DNA from: an uncultured Flavobacteriaceae bacterium | Lineage (GTDB): Bacteria > Bacteroidota > Bacteroidia > Flavobacteriales > Flavobacteriaceae | Direction: 5' to 3' | NCBI GenBank assembly: GCA_943842245.1 | Contig: CALTAJ010000001.1 | Location: forward strand, 124,001 to 188,000 | DNA length: 64,000 nt | Part shown: positions 9,908 to 18,430 of the stretch, piece after piece | Layout: the number at the start of each line of letters is the position of its first letter | How positions within the stretch are numbered: position 1 is the first letter of the stretch | The notes under the pieces: model-generated | The model's database searches: none | What the model saw: only the letters and a program-made list of their open reading frames with translations | What the model was told of the DNA's origin: nothing | Program-made: the position numbers and the translations under genes

Positions 9908-10878
9908 AAACAGTAGGAATCATTGGTGGTTCAGGATACACTGGAGGAGAGTTATTAAGACTTGTTATAAATCACCCCAAACTTATTCTTGATTTTATAT
10001 ATAGCACAACTAGACCAGGAACTCTCATAAGTGAAACTCATCAAGATCTATTGGGCCAACTTGAGTTAAAATTTACTGATCAAGTTAACACAGAAGTTGA
10101 TATTCTTTTTTTGTGTTTAGGACATGGTAATTCATCGATATTTCTAGAAAATTATACTTTTTCTGACACTACTTATATTATTGATTTAAGTAATGATTTT
10201 CGACTCAGAAAAGATGCAAAATTTAATGGTAGAGAATTTATTTATGGCCTTCCAGAAATCAATAGAAATGTTATCAAAAAAGCTAAATCTATTGCCAATC
10301 CTGGATGTTTTGCTACAGCTATACAATTAGCTTTACTTCCATTGGCTAAGGAAAATAAATTGAATAGTACGATCCATATTAATGCAACTACAGGAAGTAC
10401 AGGTGCTGGAGTTCAGAATTCTTCTACTAGTCATTTCAGCTGGAGGAACAATAATCTTTCATGGTATAAACCTTTTACACACCAACACTTAGGAGAAATT
10501 AAAGAGACTTTAAACAAAATACAGGGAAAAGATACTGATGTTCTTTTCTTGCCTCAACGCGGGGACTTTACCAGAGGTATTTTTGTTTCAGCCTACACTC
10601 TTTTTGATGGGAATTTAAAAGATGCATTAAAGTTATATGAAGATTTTTATAAAGAGGAACCCTTTACTCAGGTTTCCAAAAACGAAGTACACCTAAAATT
10701 GGTCATTAATTCAAATCAATGCTTTTTGCATTTGCACAAACATAAAGATCAGCTATTAATAACCTCTATAATAGACAATCTAATTAAAGGTGCATCTGGG
10801 CAAGCAATACAAAACTTAAACCTAATGATAGGCTGGGAAGAAAAACTAGGCCTTCAATTAAAAACATCTATATTTTAA
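9904..10878 (+). CDS. argC: N-acyl-gamma-glutamyl-phosphate reductase
   Basis: NADPH-dependent reduction of N-acetyl- (or N-succinyl-) glutamyl phosphate to the semialdehyde, the third arginine step. The Rossmann motif IIGGSGYTGGELLRLV opens the 324-residue protein. The catalytic Cys is in IANPGCFATAIQLALLP (about residue 137), and PFTHQHLGEIKETL carries the conserved His region. LPQRGDFTRGIFVSAY is also typical. It overlaps argG by four bases and is followed after five bases by proC. Whether the acyl group is acetyl or succinyl cannot be told from this protein alone. Confidence 0.94.
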   Translation: MKTVGIIGGSGYTGGELLRLVINHPKLILDFIYSTTRPGTLISETHQDLLGQLELKFTDQVNTEVDILFLCLGHGNSSIFLENYTFSDTTYIIDLSNDFRLRKDAKFNGREFIYGLPEINRNVIKKAKSIANPGCFATAIQLALLPLAKENKLNSTIHINATTGSTGAGVQNSSTSHFSWRNNNLSWYKPFTHQHLGEIKETLNKIQGKDTDVLFLPQRGDFTRGIFVSAYTLFDGNLKDALKLYEDFYKEEPFTQVSKNEVHLKLVINSNQCFLHLHKHKDQLLITSIIDNLIKGASGQAIQNLNLMIGWEEKLGLQLKTSIF

Positions 10879-10883
10879 ATACA

Positions 10884-11678
10884 ATGAAAATAGCTATTAT
10901 AGGAACTGGAAATTTAGGCCTCAGCATCGCAAAAGGCCTTTTAATAAACAATAGTATTACAACTTTATATTTAACTAAAAGAAATCCAGATTCATTGAAG
11001 GATTGGAATAAATCAAATCAAGTGAAGGTTTCCTCGGACAATTTAGAGGCAGTCCGAAACTCTGATATTTTAATTTTTGCTGTTCAACCCAGTCACATGG
11101 AAAATATACTTAATAATGTAAAAGATCTATTAGGTGAAAACCATGTCGTTATTTCAACAATAACAGGTTTTAAAATTGAACGTATTGAAGCAATCCTTGG
11201 AACCGAGATTCCTATTATTCGATCAATGCCAAACACAGCTATTTCAGTTGGAAAATCAATGACATGCCTCTGCAGTAACAAGTCAGGTGTGAAACGAATA
11301 GATATTGCAACGGCAATTTTTAATGGTCTTGGCACCTCTATTAAGATTGCAGAAGAACACATGCAAGCTGCCACTGTTATCTGTGCTAGTGGGATTGCAT
11401 TCTGGATGCGTTTGATTCGTGCAACAACTCAAGGAGGTGTTCAATTAGGTTTTGATGCTGATGAAGCAATGAGGATGTCAATGCAAACCGCTCTTGGTGC
11501 AGCAAGTCTTTTGATAGAAACTGACACACACCCTGAGCAAGAAATTGATAAAGTAACTACTCCAAGAGGATGTACTATTACAGGATTAAATGAAATGGAA
11601 CATCGGGGGCTGAGCTCTTCTTTAATAAAAGGATTAGTAGCCTCATTCAATAAAATAAACGAAATCTCGAAACAATAA
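10884..11678 (+). CDS. proC: Pyrroline-5-carboxylate reductase
   Basis: Reduces 1-pyrroline-5-carboxylate to proline with NAD(P)H. The 264-residue protein starts with the dinucleotide-binding IAIIGTGNLGLSIAKGLL. It contains FAVQPSHMENIL and IPIIRSMPNTAISVGKSMT, and ends with the family signature around TPRGCTITGLNEMEHRGL. A proline gene inside an arginine operon links two glutamate-derived pathways; this arrangement is usual for Bacteroidetes. It lies five bases after argC, and its stop shares a base with the argD start (TAATG), so expression is tied to arginine demand. Confidence 0.93.
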   Translation: MKIAIIGTGNLGLSIAKGLLINNSITTLYLTKRNPDSLKDWNKSNQVKVSSDNLEAVRNSDILIFAVQPSHMENILNNVKDLLGENHVVISTITGFKIERIEAILGTEIPIIRSMPNTAISVGKSMTCLCSNKSGVKRIDIATAIFNGLGTSIKIAEEHMQAATVICASGIAFWMRLIRATTQGGVQLGFDADEAMRMSMQTALGAASLLIETDTHPEQEIDKVTTPRGCTITGLNEMEHRGLSSSLIKGLVASFNKINEISKQ

Positions 11679-12817
11679 TGAAACTTTTTGATGTTTACCC
11701 ACTTTATGATGTTACACCTACTCGAGCTAAAGATGTTTATGTTTACGATAGTAAGGGAACTGAGTACCTAGATTTATATGGTGGTCATGCTGTAATATCA
11801 ATTGGCCACGGACATGATCATTATGTAAAAAGCTTGACTGAGCAATTAAATGAAATTGGTTTTTATTCAAATGCAATAAAAAATCCTATTCAACAAGAAT
11901 TAGCTAATGCTATTGGTGAACAATCTTACTGTCATGACTACCAATTATTTTTATGTAGTTCAGGGGCTGAAGCTAATGAAAATGGTTTAAAACTAGCTTC
12001 TTTTACAACAGGTAAAAAGCGTATAATTGCATTTCATAATGCTTTTCACGGTCGAACTTCAGCTGCAGTTGCAGCAACAGACAATGTAGCTATTAATGCT
12101 CCTTTAAATCAACAACAAGAAGTTACATTCTTACCCTTTGATGATGAAAACGCTTTAGAAATAGAACTCAAAAAAGGAGACGTCTGCGCAGTAATATTCG
12201 AAGCCATCCAAGGAGTGGGTGGTTTAGACGAACCTTCAGAAGAATTTATCTACGCTATGGATCGATTATGTAATTCATACAATACATGCTTAATTGCTGA
12301 CGAAGTTCAAGCAGGTTTTAGCAGGACAGGAACTTTTTTTGCTTATCAAAAATACAATATCGAACCACATATTGTTACTATTGCTAAAGGGATGGGAAAT
12401 GGATTTCCAATTGGAGGAATCTTAGTCCACCCATCAATTGAGGCCAAGTACGGTATGCTAGGAACTACATTTGGAGGAAATCATCTTGCTTGCTCAGCAT
12501 CTTTAGCAGTTCTAGATGTTTTAAAAGAAGAAGGCCTTCAAAAGAATGCTGAAGAATTAGGTAAATATTTTATAGATCAAGCAAAAAACATTCCTAGTGT
12601 AAAAAAAATTAAAGGCCGTGGATTAATGTTAGGTCTTGAATTCGATTTTGAGGTAAGTGATTTACGAAAAGAATTGATTTACCAACAACAGATTTTTACG
12701 GGCGGAAGTAGTAATAAAAATTTATTACGAATTCTTCCACCGTTAACTTTACAAAAAAAACATTTTGATATATTCTTTAAAAGATTAGAGAAAGCTCTTA
12801 AAGCTATAAACGTATGA
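11678..12817 (+). CDS. argD: Acylornithine aminotransferase (PLP, class III)
   Basis: Transaminates N-acylglutamate semialdehyde to N-acylornithine with glutamate as donor. The 379-residue fold-type I PLP enzyme shows CSSGAEANENGLKLA, HNAFHGRTSAAVAATDN, the cofactor Asp in LIADEVQAGFSRTGTFFA and the Schiff-base Lys in VTIAKGMGNGFPIGGILV. Family members also include ornithine aminotransferases, but placement between proC and argF supports the biosynthetic role. It overlaps both neighbours: one base with proC, four with argF. Confidence 0.92.
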   Translation: MKLFDVYPLYDVTPTRAKDVYVYDSKGTEYLDLYGGHAVISIGHGHDHYVKSLTEQLNEIGFYSNAIKNPIQQELANAIGEQSYCHDYQLFLCSSGAEANENGLKLASFTTGKKRIIAFHNAFHGRTSAAVAATDNVAINAPLNQQQEVTFLPFDDENALEIELKKGDVCAVIFEAIQGVGGLDEPSEEFIYAMDRLCNSYNTCLIADEVQAGFSRTGTFFAYQKYNIEPHIVTIAKGMGNGFPIGGILVHPSIEAKYGMLGTTFGGNHLACSASLAVLDVLKEEGLQKNAEELGKYFIDQAKNIPSVKKIKGRGLMLGLEFDFEVSDLRKELIYQQQIFTGGSSNKNLLRILPPLTLQKKHFDIFFKRLEKALKAINV

Positions 12818-13761
12818 AACATTTCATCACTTTAAATGACTTACCAAACTTTCATAAGACTGTAGATCTTGCGAAATCACTGAAGGAAAACCCTTATTCT
12901 CAGGAAGCTTTGGGAAAACGAAAAACCTTGGGCTTATTGTTTTTTAATCCAAGTCTACGAACAAGATTAAGTACACAAAAAGCAGCTCAACTACTTGGTT
13001 TTTCGACTATTGTTATGAATTTTTCTAACGAAGCATGGGCGCTAGAGTTTGAAGATGGTACCCAAATGCGAGGAATTCGCTCTGAGCATATAAAAGAGGC
13101 TGCTGCTGTAGTTTCTCAGTACTGTGATATGGTTGCAATTAGAGCTTTTGCTTCACTAGTGAATAAGGAAAATGATGAGGCTGAAATTGTTTTAAAAAGG
13201 TTTGCTAAATATGCTAAAATCCCAGTCATAAATATGGAAAGTGCCACTGGTCACCCTTTACAGGCTTTGGCTGATGCGTTAACACTAAAAGAACATAAAA
13301 CAAAGTATCGCCCAAAAGTTGTACTAACTTGGGCACCCCACCCCAAAGCTTTACCTCATGCAGTAGCTAATTCGTTTTCAAAGATGATGTCATTTCAAGA
13401 AGCGGATTATTTTATTTCTAACCCAGAAGGTTATGATTTGGATAAAAGAATAACAAAAAACATTCCAGTTATACATAATCAATCTGAAGCTTTACAAAAT
13501 GCTGACTTTGTTTATGCTAAAAATTGGTGTTCCTATGAACGATACGGACAAATATTAAGAACAGATAACGAATGGATAATTACAAAAGAAAAAATGAGCT
13601 TAACCAAAAATGCCAAGTTTATGCATTGCCTTCCTATTCGTCGAAACATTGTAGCTTCTGATGATGTGCTTGATAATTCAAATTCCCTAGTAATTGAACA
13701 AGCTAATAATCGTACTTTTGCTGCTCAGGCTGTCTTAAAAATCCTACTCGATCATGCCTAA
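12814..13761 (+). CDS. argF: N-acyl-L-ornithine carbamoyltransferase (SOTCase/AOTCase type)
   Basis: Carbamoylates an N-acylated ornithine, giving N-acyl-citrulline, instead of using free ornithine. The 315-residue protein has the carbamoyl-phosphate loop FFNPSLRTRLSTQKAA (about 43-58), WAPHPKALPHAVANSF, and the C-terminal MHCLPIRRNIVASDDV that marks the N-acylornithine branch of the family. In the B. fragilis succinyl enzyme residue 90 is Pro and in the Xanthomonas acetyl enzyme the equivalent is Glu; here the aligned residue is Ser90 (GIRSEH). So substrate preference is open. It overlaps argD by four bases and argB by eight. Confidence 0.9.
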   Translation: MKHFITLNDLPNFHKTVDLAKSLKENPYSQEALGKRKTLGLLFFNPSLRTRLSTQKAAQLLGFSTIVMNFSNEAWALEFEDGTQMRGIRSEHIKEAAAVVSQYCDMVAIRAFASLVNKENDEAEIVLKRFAKYAKIPVINMESATGHPLQALADALTLKEHKTKYRPKVVLTWAPHPKALPHAVANSFSKMMSFQEADYFISNPEGYDLDKRITKNIPVIHNQSEALQNADFVYAKNWCSYERYGQILRTDNEWIITKEKMSLTKNAKFMHCLPIRRNIVASDDVLDNSNSLVIEQANNRTFAAQAVLKILLDHA

Positions 13762-14530
13762 ACTCAATATTGTCAAAATAGGTGGTACTATAATTGAAGA
13801 TAAAAATAAACTTCTTCCATTTTTAAAGAACTTTACTGGTTTAAAAGGACCTAAAATTTTAGTTCACGGTGGTGGAAAAAGAGCAACCTCTTGGGCCAAA
13901 AAACTTGGGATACCCGTTCAAATCAAAGATGGTCGAAGAGTTACAAATAAAAAAACTTTAGAGCTAATCACAGCTGTTTATGCAGGTCAAATTAATAAAA
14001 CTCTTGTTGCTTATCTCCAAGGGTTTGGATGTAATGCATTAGGTTTATCTGGAGCTGATGCTAATGCTATAGAAGCAGAAAAACGGCCAATAAAATCTAT
14101 TGATTATGGTTTTGTGGGTAATATTACTAAGGTTAATAACGAGTGGTTTAATCAAATTTTGGAACAGAATATCATTCCAGTATGTTGTGCAATTACCCAT
14201 GACGGAAATGGACAGCTTTTTAATACCAATGCTGACACAATTTCAGCTGAGATTGGAAAAGCTTTAGCTAAAGAATTTGATGTTAAAATTAGTTATTGTT
14301 TTGAGTTACCAGGAGTAATGAAAGATATCAAAGATTCATCTTCTTTGATTAGAAAAATAACTAAAAAATCTTACCAAAACTTATTATTTAATAATATAAT
14401 TTCTGAGGGAATGATGCCAAAATTACATAATGCTATTGAGGCAATTGAAGGAGGTGTAAATGAAGTAGCTATCGGTAACACAAATATGATAAATCAAGAC
14501 ATTCCATATACCTCAATTACTTTAAGATGA
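13754..14530 (+). CDS. argB: N-acylglutamate kinase
   Basis: Phosphorylates N-acetyl- or N-succinylglutamate, the second arginine step and a common feedback point. The 258-residue amino acid kinase fold shows IVKIGGTIIED at the start, LVHGGGKRATSWAKKLG (substrate loop), a segment DGRRVTNKKTLELITAVYAG, LGLSGADANAIEA and NTNADTISAEIGKAL near the nucleotide site, and GMMPKLHNAIEAIEGGV. There is no N-terminal helix extension of the kind linked to arginine inhibition in hexameric enzymes. The ATG overlaps the end of argF by eight bases and its stop overlaps the next start by four. Confidence 0.93.
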   Translation: MPKLNIVKIGGTIIEDKNKLLPFLKNFTGLKGPKILVHGGGKRATSWAKKLGIPVQIKDGRRVTNKKTLELITAVYAGQINKTLVAYLQGFGCNALGLSGADANAIEAEKRPIKSIDYGFVGNITKVNNEWFNQILEQNIIPVCCAITHDGNGQLFNTNADTISAEIGKALAKEFDVKISYCFELPGVMKDIKDSSSLIRKITKKSYQNLLFNNIISEGMMPKLHNAIEAIEGGVNEVAIGNTNMINQDIPYTSITLR

Positions 14531-15582
14531 AAAAATTAAGCCAAAAAGCAATCAAATTATTGCAAGATCTAATTTCCATAAAATCTTTTTCAAGTGAAGA
14601 AGATAAAACTGCTGAGAGAATTGGACAGTGGTTTAGTTATCATAATATCCCCTTTAAAAAGCAAGATCACAATGTTTATGCGTTTAATAAATTTTTTAAT
14701 AAAAATAAGCCAACTCTTCTTTTAAATTCTCATCACGATACAGTGAACCCAAACTCTGCTTACACTAGAGATCCATTTCACCCACAAATAGAAGATGGAA
14801 AATTATATGGTTTAGGAAGTAATGACGCAGGTGGAGCTTTAGTCTCACTAATTGCATTATTTACTCATTACTTCGATCATCCTAATCCAAAATATAATCT
14901 AATCATAGCTGCAACTGCTGAAGAAGAAAGTTCCGGTGATTTGGGTCTAAACAGTCTTTTGCCATCCCTACCTAAAATTGATGTTGCTATTGTTGGTGAA
15001 CCCACTCTTATGCAATTGGCTATTGCAGAGAAAGGATTAATTGTATTTGATGGAAAAGTAGAAGGTACTGCTAGTCACGCTGCTCACCCAAATGAAGATA
15101 ATCCAATCTCAAAACTTCCTAAAGTAATTAGATGGCTTGAAAACTTTTCTTTTGAAAAAGAATCAGAGACTTTAGGTCCAGTTAAATTAACTGTTACCCA
15201 AGTAATCGCAGGGAAGCAACACAATGTAGTTCCAGCAAGTCTTAATTTAGTGGTCGATGTAAGAGTAAATGATTGCTACAGTAATAAAGAGATTGTAACT
15301 TTATTACAGCAAGATTCACCTTTGGCTTTATTTCCAAGGTCATTAAATCTAAATTCTTCTTCTATTTCATTAGAGCATCCTTTAGTTAAAGCAGGAGTTG
15401 AATTAGGTAGAAGTACATACGGTTCTCCAACCTTATCAGATCAAGCAAAACTAAGTTGTCCATCCCTTAAATTAGGCCCAGGCGACTCTACAAGATCTCA
15501 TACAGCTGATGAATTTATTTTTGTCAAAGAGATAGAAGAAGGTATTGCTTTGTATATTAATTTATTAAAAAAAATCATATAA
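14527..15582 (+). CDS. argE: N-acyl-ornithine/citrulline deacylase, M20 family
   Basis: A 351-residue zinc peptidase of family M20. Metal-site segments are LLNSHHDTVNPN (His and Asp), LYGLGSNDAGGALVSL, and the catalytic Glu pair in ATAEEESSGDLGLN; VGEPT and the final GDSTRSHTADEFI are also conserved. In an operon with an acylornithine-type carbamoyltransferase it most likely removes the acyl group from N-acylcitrulline, giving free citrulline for ArgG, rather than acting on N-acetylornithine. That is an inference from the pathway. It overlaps argB by four bases and argH follows after one base. Confidence 0.9.
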   Translation: MKKLSQKAIKLLQDLISIKSFSSEEDKTAERIGQWFSYHNIPFKKQDHNVYAFNKFFNKNKPTLLLNSHHDTVNPNSAYTRDPFHPQIEDGKLYGLGSNDAGGALVSLIALFTHYFDHPNPKYNLIIAATAEEESSGDLGLNSLLPSLPKIDVAIVGEPTLMQLAIAEKGLIVFDGKVEGTASHAAHPNEDNPISKLPKVIRWLENFSFEKESETLGPVKLTVTQVIAGKQHNVVPASLNLVVDVRVNDCYSNKEIVTLLQQDSPLALFPRSLNLNSSSISLEHPLVKAGVELGRSTYGSPTLSDQAKLSCPSLKLGPGDSTRSHTADEFIFVKEIEEGIALYINLLKKII

Positions 15583-15583
15583 T

Positions 15584-16867
15584 ATGAAACTTTGGCAAAA
15601 AGGTAAAACTGCTCATAAAAAAGTAGATCAATTTACCGTTGGAAAAGATCGTGAATATGACTTAGTACTTGCTCAGTATGATTGTCAAGCATCAATTGCA
15701 CACGCAAAAATGTTAGCTAAAATTGGTGTAATTAACTCACAAGAAGGAGAAAAACTCACTAAGGCTTTAAAAAAAATTCAAAAACAAGCATCAGATGATA
15801 AATTCACAATAGAAGATAAATTTGAAGATATTCATTCTAAAATTGAGGATTTATTAATTGAAGATTTAGGAGACTTAGGTAAAAAAATTCATACAGCTCG
15901 TTCTAGAAACGATCAGGTTTTGGTTGCGATGCATCTTTATTTAAAACATGAATTAACTGAAATCAAAAAGCTAGTGAGAAAACTTTTTGAGCTTTTACTT
16001 TCTTTAGCAAAAGAACACCAAAATAATTTGATGCCTGGATATACACATATGCAAGTAGCTATGCCTTCCTCTTTTGGATTGTGGTTTTCTGCATATGCTG
16101 AAAGCTTAATTGATGATCTTTACTTTTGGCAAAGTGCTTATAAGATTGCTGATCAAAATCCCTTGGGAAGTGCCGCTGGATTCGGAAGTGCCTTTCCTAT
16201 TGATCGAAAATTTACTACTGAATCTTTAGGCTTTACAGAGTTAAAAGTAAATTCAGTGGCAGCTCAGATGGCCAGAGGGAAACTTGAAAAAAGTACTGCT
16301 ACTGCGTTATCTGCTATTGGAAGTACACTGGCAAAATTATGTATGGATATTTGTTTGTATATGGGTCAAGATTTTAATTTTCTTTCTTTTCCCGATGAAC
16401 TAACAACTGGCTCTAGTATTATGCCTCACAAAAAAAATCCTGATTTATTTGAATTAGTTCGAGGAAAGTGTAATATGATAGTGGCATTACCTAATCAAAT
16501 AGCTTTATTAACAGCTAATCTTCCAAGTGGTTATCACAGAGAATTTCAATTAGTTAAAGGACCGATTATTGATTCTGTTAACGAAATGAAATCATGTTTG
16601 GAGATCCTGATATTTAGTTTACCAAAAATTAAAGTGAAAAAAAATATCACTGATCAAGAAAAATACGATTACATCTTTAGTGTTGATACTCTTAATCAAG
16701 AAGTACTAGCTGGAAAACCGTTTAGAGACGCATATCGTGAATTAGGTCATGCTATTGAAAAAAATGATTTTAATCCTAACCGAAATTTAAAACATACTCA
16801 CATTGGAAGTATTGGTAATTTAGGATTAGAAAGTATAAGGAAGAAAATGAATACACTATTTTCTTAA
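15584..16867 (+). CDS. argH: Argininosuccinate lyase
   Basis: Splits argininosuccinate into arginine and fumarate, the last step. The 427-residue member of the fumarase/aspartase superfamily shows EDIHSKIEDLLIEDLG, HTARSRNDQVLVAMHLYL, PGYTHMQVAMPSSFGLWF and the catalytic-loop signature GSSIMPHKKNPDLFELVRG. The C-terminal part is somewhat shorter than in E. coli, as in other Bacteroidetes. It is the last gene of the operon and converges with lpdA across only 12 bases; I see no hairpin terminator in that gap. Confidence 0.94.
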   Translation: MKLWQKGKTAHKKVDQFTVGKDREYDLVLAQYDCQASIAHAKMLAKIGVINSQEGEKLTKALKKIQKQASDDKFTIEDKFEDIHSKIEDLLIEDLGDLGKKIHTARSRNDQVLVAMHLYLKHELTEIKKLVRKLFELLLSLAKEHQNNLMPGYTHMQVAMPSSFGLWFSAYAESLIDDLYFWQSAYKIADQNPLGSAAGFGSAFPIDRKFTTESLGFTELKVNSVAAQMARGKLEKSTATALSAIGSTLAKLCMDICLYMGQDFNFLSFPDELTTGSSIMPHKKNPDLFELVRGKCNMIVALPNQIALLTANLPSGYHREFQLVKGPIIDSVNEMKSCLEILIFSLPKIKVKKNITDQEKYDYIFSVDTLNQEVLAGKPFRDAYRELGHAIEKNDFNPNRNLKHTHIGSIGNLGLESIRKKMNTLFS

Positions 16868-16879
16868 AACCTATTTAAA

Positions 16880-18280
16880 CTAAATATGTAAAGGTCGATT
16901 TTCAGTCGCTGCCAGCGCAGCTTCTTTTATAGCTTCTGCATACGTGGGATGAGAATGACTCATGCGAGCAATATCCTCTGCTGAAGCTCTAAATTCCATA
17001 GCTGTAACTGCTTCAGCTATCAAATCTGCAGCACGAGCCCCAATCATATGAACACCTATCACTTCATCAGTATTTTTATCTGCTAAAATTTTAACAAAAC
17101 CGTCAGTATCCATGCTTGCACGAGCACGCCCTAGGGCTCGCATTGGAAATTGACCTGATTTGAAAGAAATTCCAGCTTCATTTAATTGTTCTTCCGTTTT
17201 ACCTACTGAAGCTACTTCAGGCCAAGTGTAAATTACATTTGGGATTAAATTATAATTAATATGGGGCTTTTGACCTGCAATAAATTCTGAAACCATAACT
17301 CCTTCCTCTTCAGCCTTATGAGCTAGCATAGCACCCCTAATTACATCACCGATAGCATAAATATTTGAACTAGTGGTTTGCAACTGGTCGTTAACTTCTA
17401 CTTGTCCAAGTTTATTGATTTTTACTCCTGCTGATTGGGCATTTAATCCAGCTGTGTTGGGACGTCTTCCAACTGAAACTAAACAATAATCTCCTTTAAA
17501 TATTATTTCCTCTCCTTTTTTATCAAGGGCTGTAACATCAACTTCTTTACCTTTTCTACTTACTTTATTAACTCCATGTGAAAGGTAAAACTTAATTCCT
17601 TGCTTTTTCAATACTTTCATCAATTCCCTAGAAAGACCAGAGTCCATTACAGAAGTAATTCTATCTGCATATTCAATAACAGACACTTCAGAACCTAAAC
17701 GACGATATACTTGTCCAAGTTCCAATCCAATCACTCCACCTCCTATAACAATCAAATGCTTTGGAATCTCTTTAAGCTTTAAAGCTTCTGTAGAAGTAAT
17801 TACTCTTTCTTTATCAATTTTTATAAATGGTAAATTTCCTGGCTTAGACCCAGTAGCTATAATAATTTTTTTGGATTCAATAATTTGTTTAGTCTTTCCT
17901 TCTATTTGAATATGATTACCATCAACAAAGCTACCAGTCCCATTAAATACTTCTATTTTATTTTTTTTCATCAAATAATCAATTCCTTTAGTAGTTTGAT
18001 CAACCACTGAAGCTTTTCGATCTATCATTTGTTTAAAATTCACTTTAATTTTCCCTTGAATTTCAATTCCATGTTCTGAAAAATGCTTGGTTGCATCTTC
18101 GTAATGGTGAGAGGAATCTAAAAGTGATTTTGAAGGAATGCATCCTACATTAAGACAAGTTCCACCCAATGTATTATACTTTTCTATCAAAGCTGTTTTC
18201 ATACCCAACTGGGCACAACGAATTGCAGCAACATATCCTCCAGGGCCCGAACCAATAATGGCAACATCAAAAACACTCAT
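16880..18280 (-). CDS. lpdA: Dihydrolipoyl dehydrogenase (E3)
   Basis: FAD flavoprotein that reoxidises lipoyl groups of 2-oxo acid dehydrogenase complexes (and the glycine cleavage system). The 466-residue protein starts with the FAD motif IIGSGPGGYVAAIRCAQLG and the redox-active pair in GGTCLNVGCIPSKSLL. The NAD motif is VIGGGVIGLELGQVYRRLG, the second FAD motif is SNIYAIGDVIRG, and the C-terminal active-site His-Glu is in MSHSHPTYAEAIKEA. No E1 or E2 gene is adjacent, so it probably serves several complexes. A flavobacterial -7 element lies just upstream. Confidence 0.96.
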   Translation of the reverse strand: MSVFDVAIIGSGPGGYVAAIRCAQLGMKTALIEKYNTLGGTCLNVGCIPSKSLLDSSHHYEDATKHFSEHGIEIQGKIKVNFKQMIDRKASVVDQTTKGIDYLMKKNKIEVFNGTGSFVDGNHIQIEGKTKQIIESKKIIIATGSKPGNLPFIKIDKERVITSTEALKLKEIPKHLIVIGGGVIGLELGQVYRRLGSEVSVIEYADRITSVMDSGLSRELMKVLKKQGIKFYLSHGVNKVSRKGKEVDVTALDKKGEEIIFKGDYCLVSVGRRPNTAGLNAQSAGVKINKLGQVEVNDQLQTTSSNIYAIGDVIRGAMLAHKAEEEGVMVSEFIAGQKPHINYNLIPNVIYTWPEVASVGKTEEQLNEAGISFKSGQFPMRALGRARASMDTDGFVKILADKNTDEVIGVHMIGARAADLIAEAVTAMEFRASAEDIARMSHSHPTYAEAIKEAALAATENRPLHI

Positions 18281-18300
18281 AATTAAATTCTATTTATATT

Positions 18301-18308
18301 CAAAAATA
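18301..18308 (-). promoter_or_regulatory. Possible -7 promoter element for lpdA
   Basis: On the minus strand this reads TATTTTTG, an exact match to the Bacteroidetes TAnnTTTG element, 20 bases before the lpdA ATG. No clear TTG -33 element is visible at the usual distance, so it is only a candidate. Confidence 0.35.
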
Positions 18309-18430
18309 CGAATGTTTATTGGCTCACCATAATGCTTCAGAATGGATTTTTTTAAAAAATTTCATTTTAATTTTAAAATCAATATTTTACATGCATTGAA
18401 GAGAAAAGATTACGTTTAAAATGATTAAAC

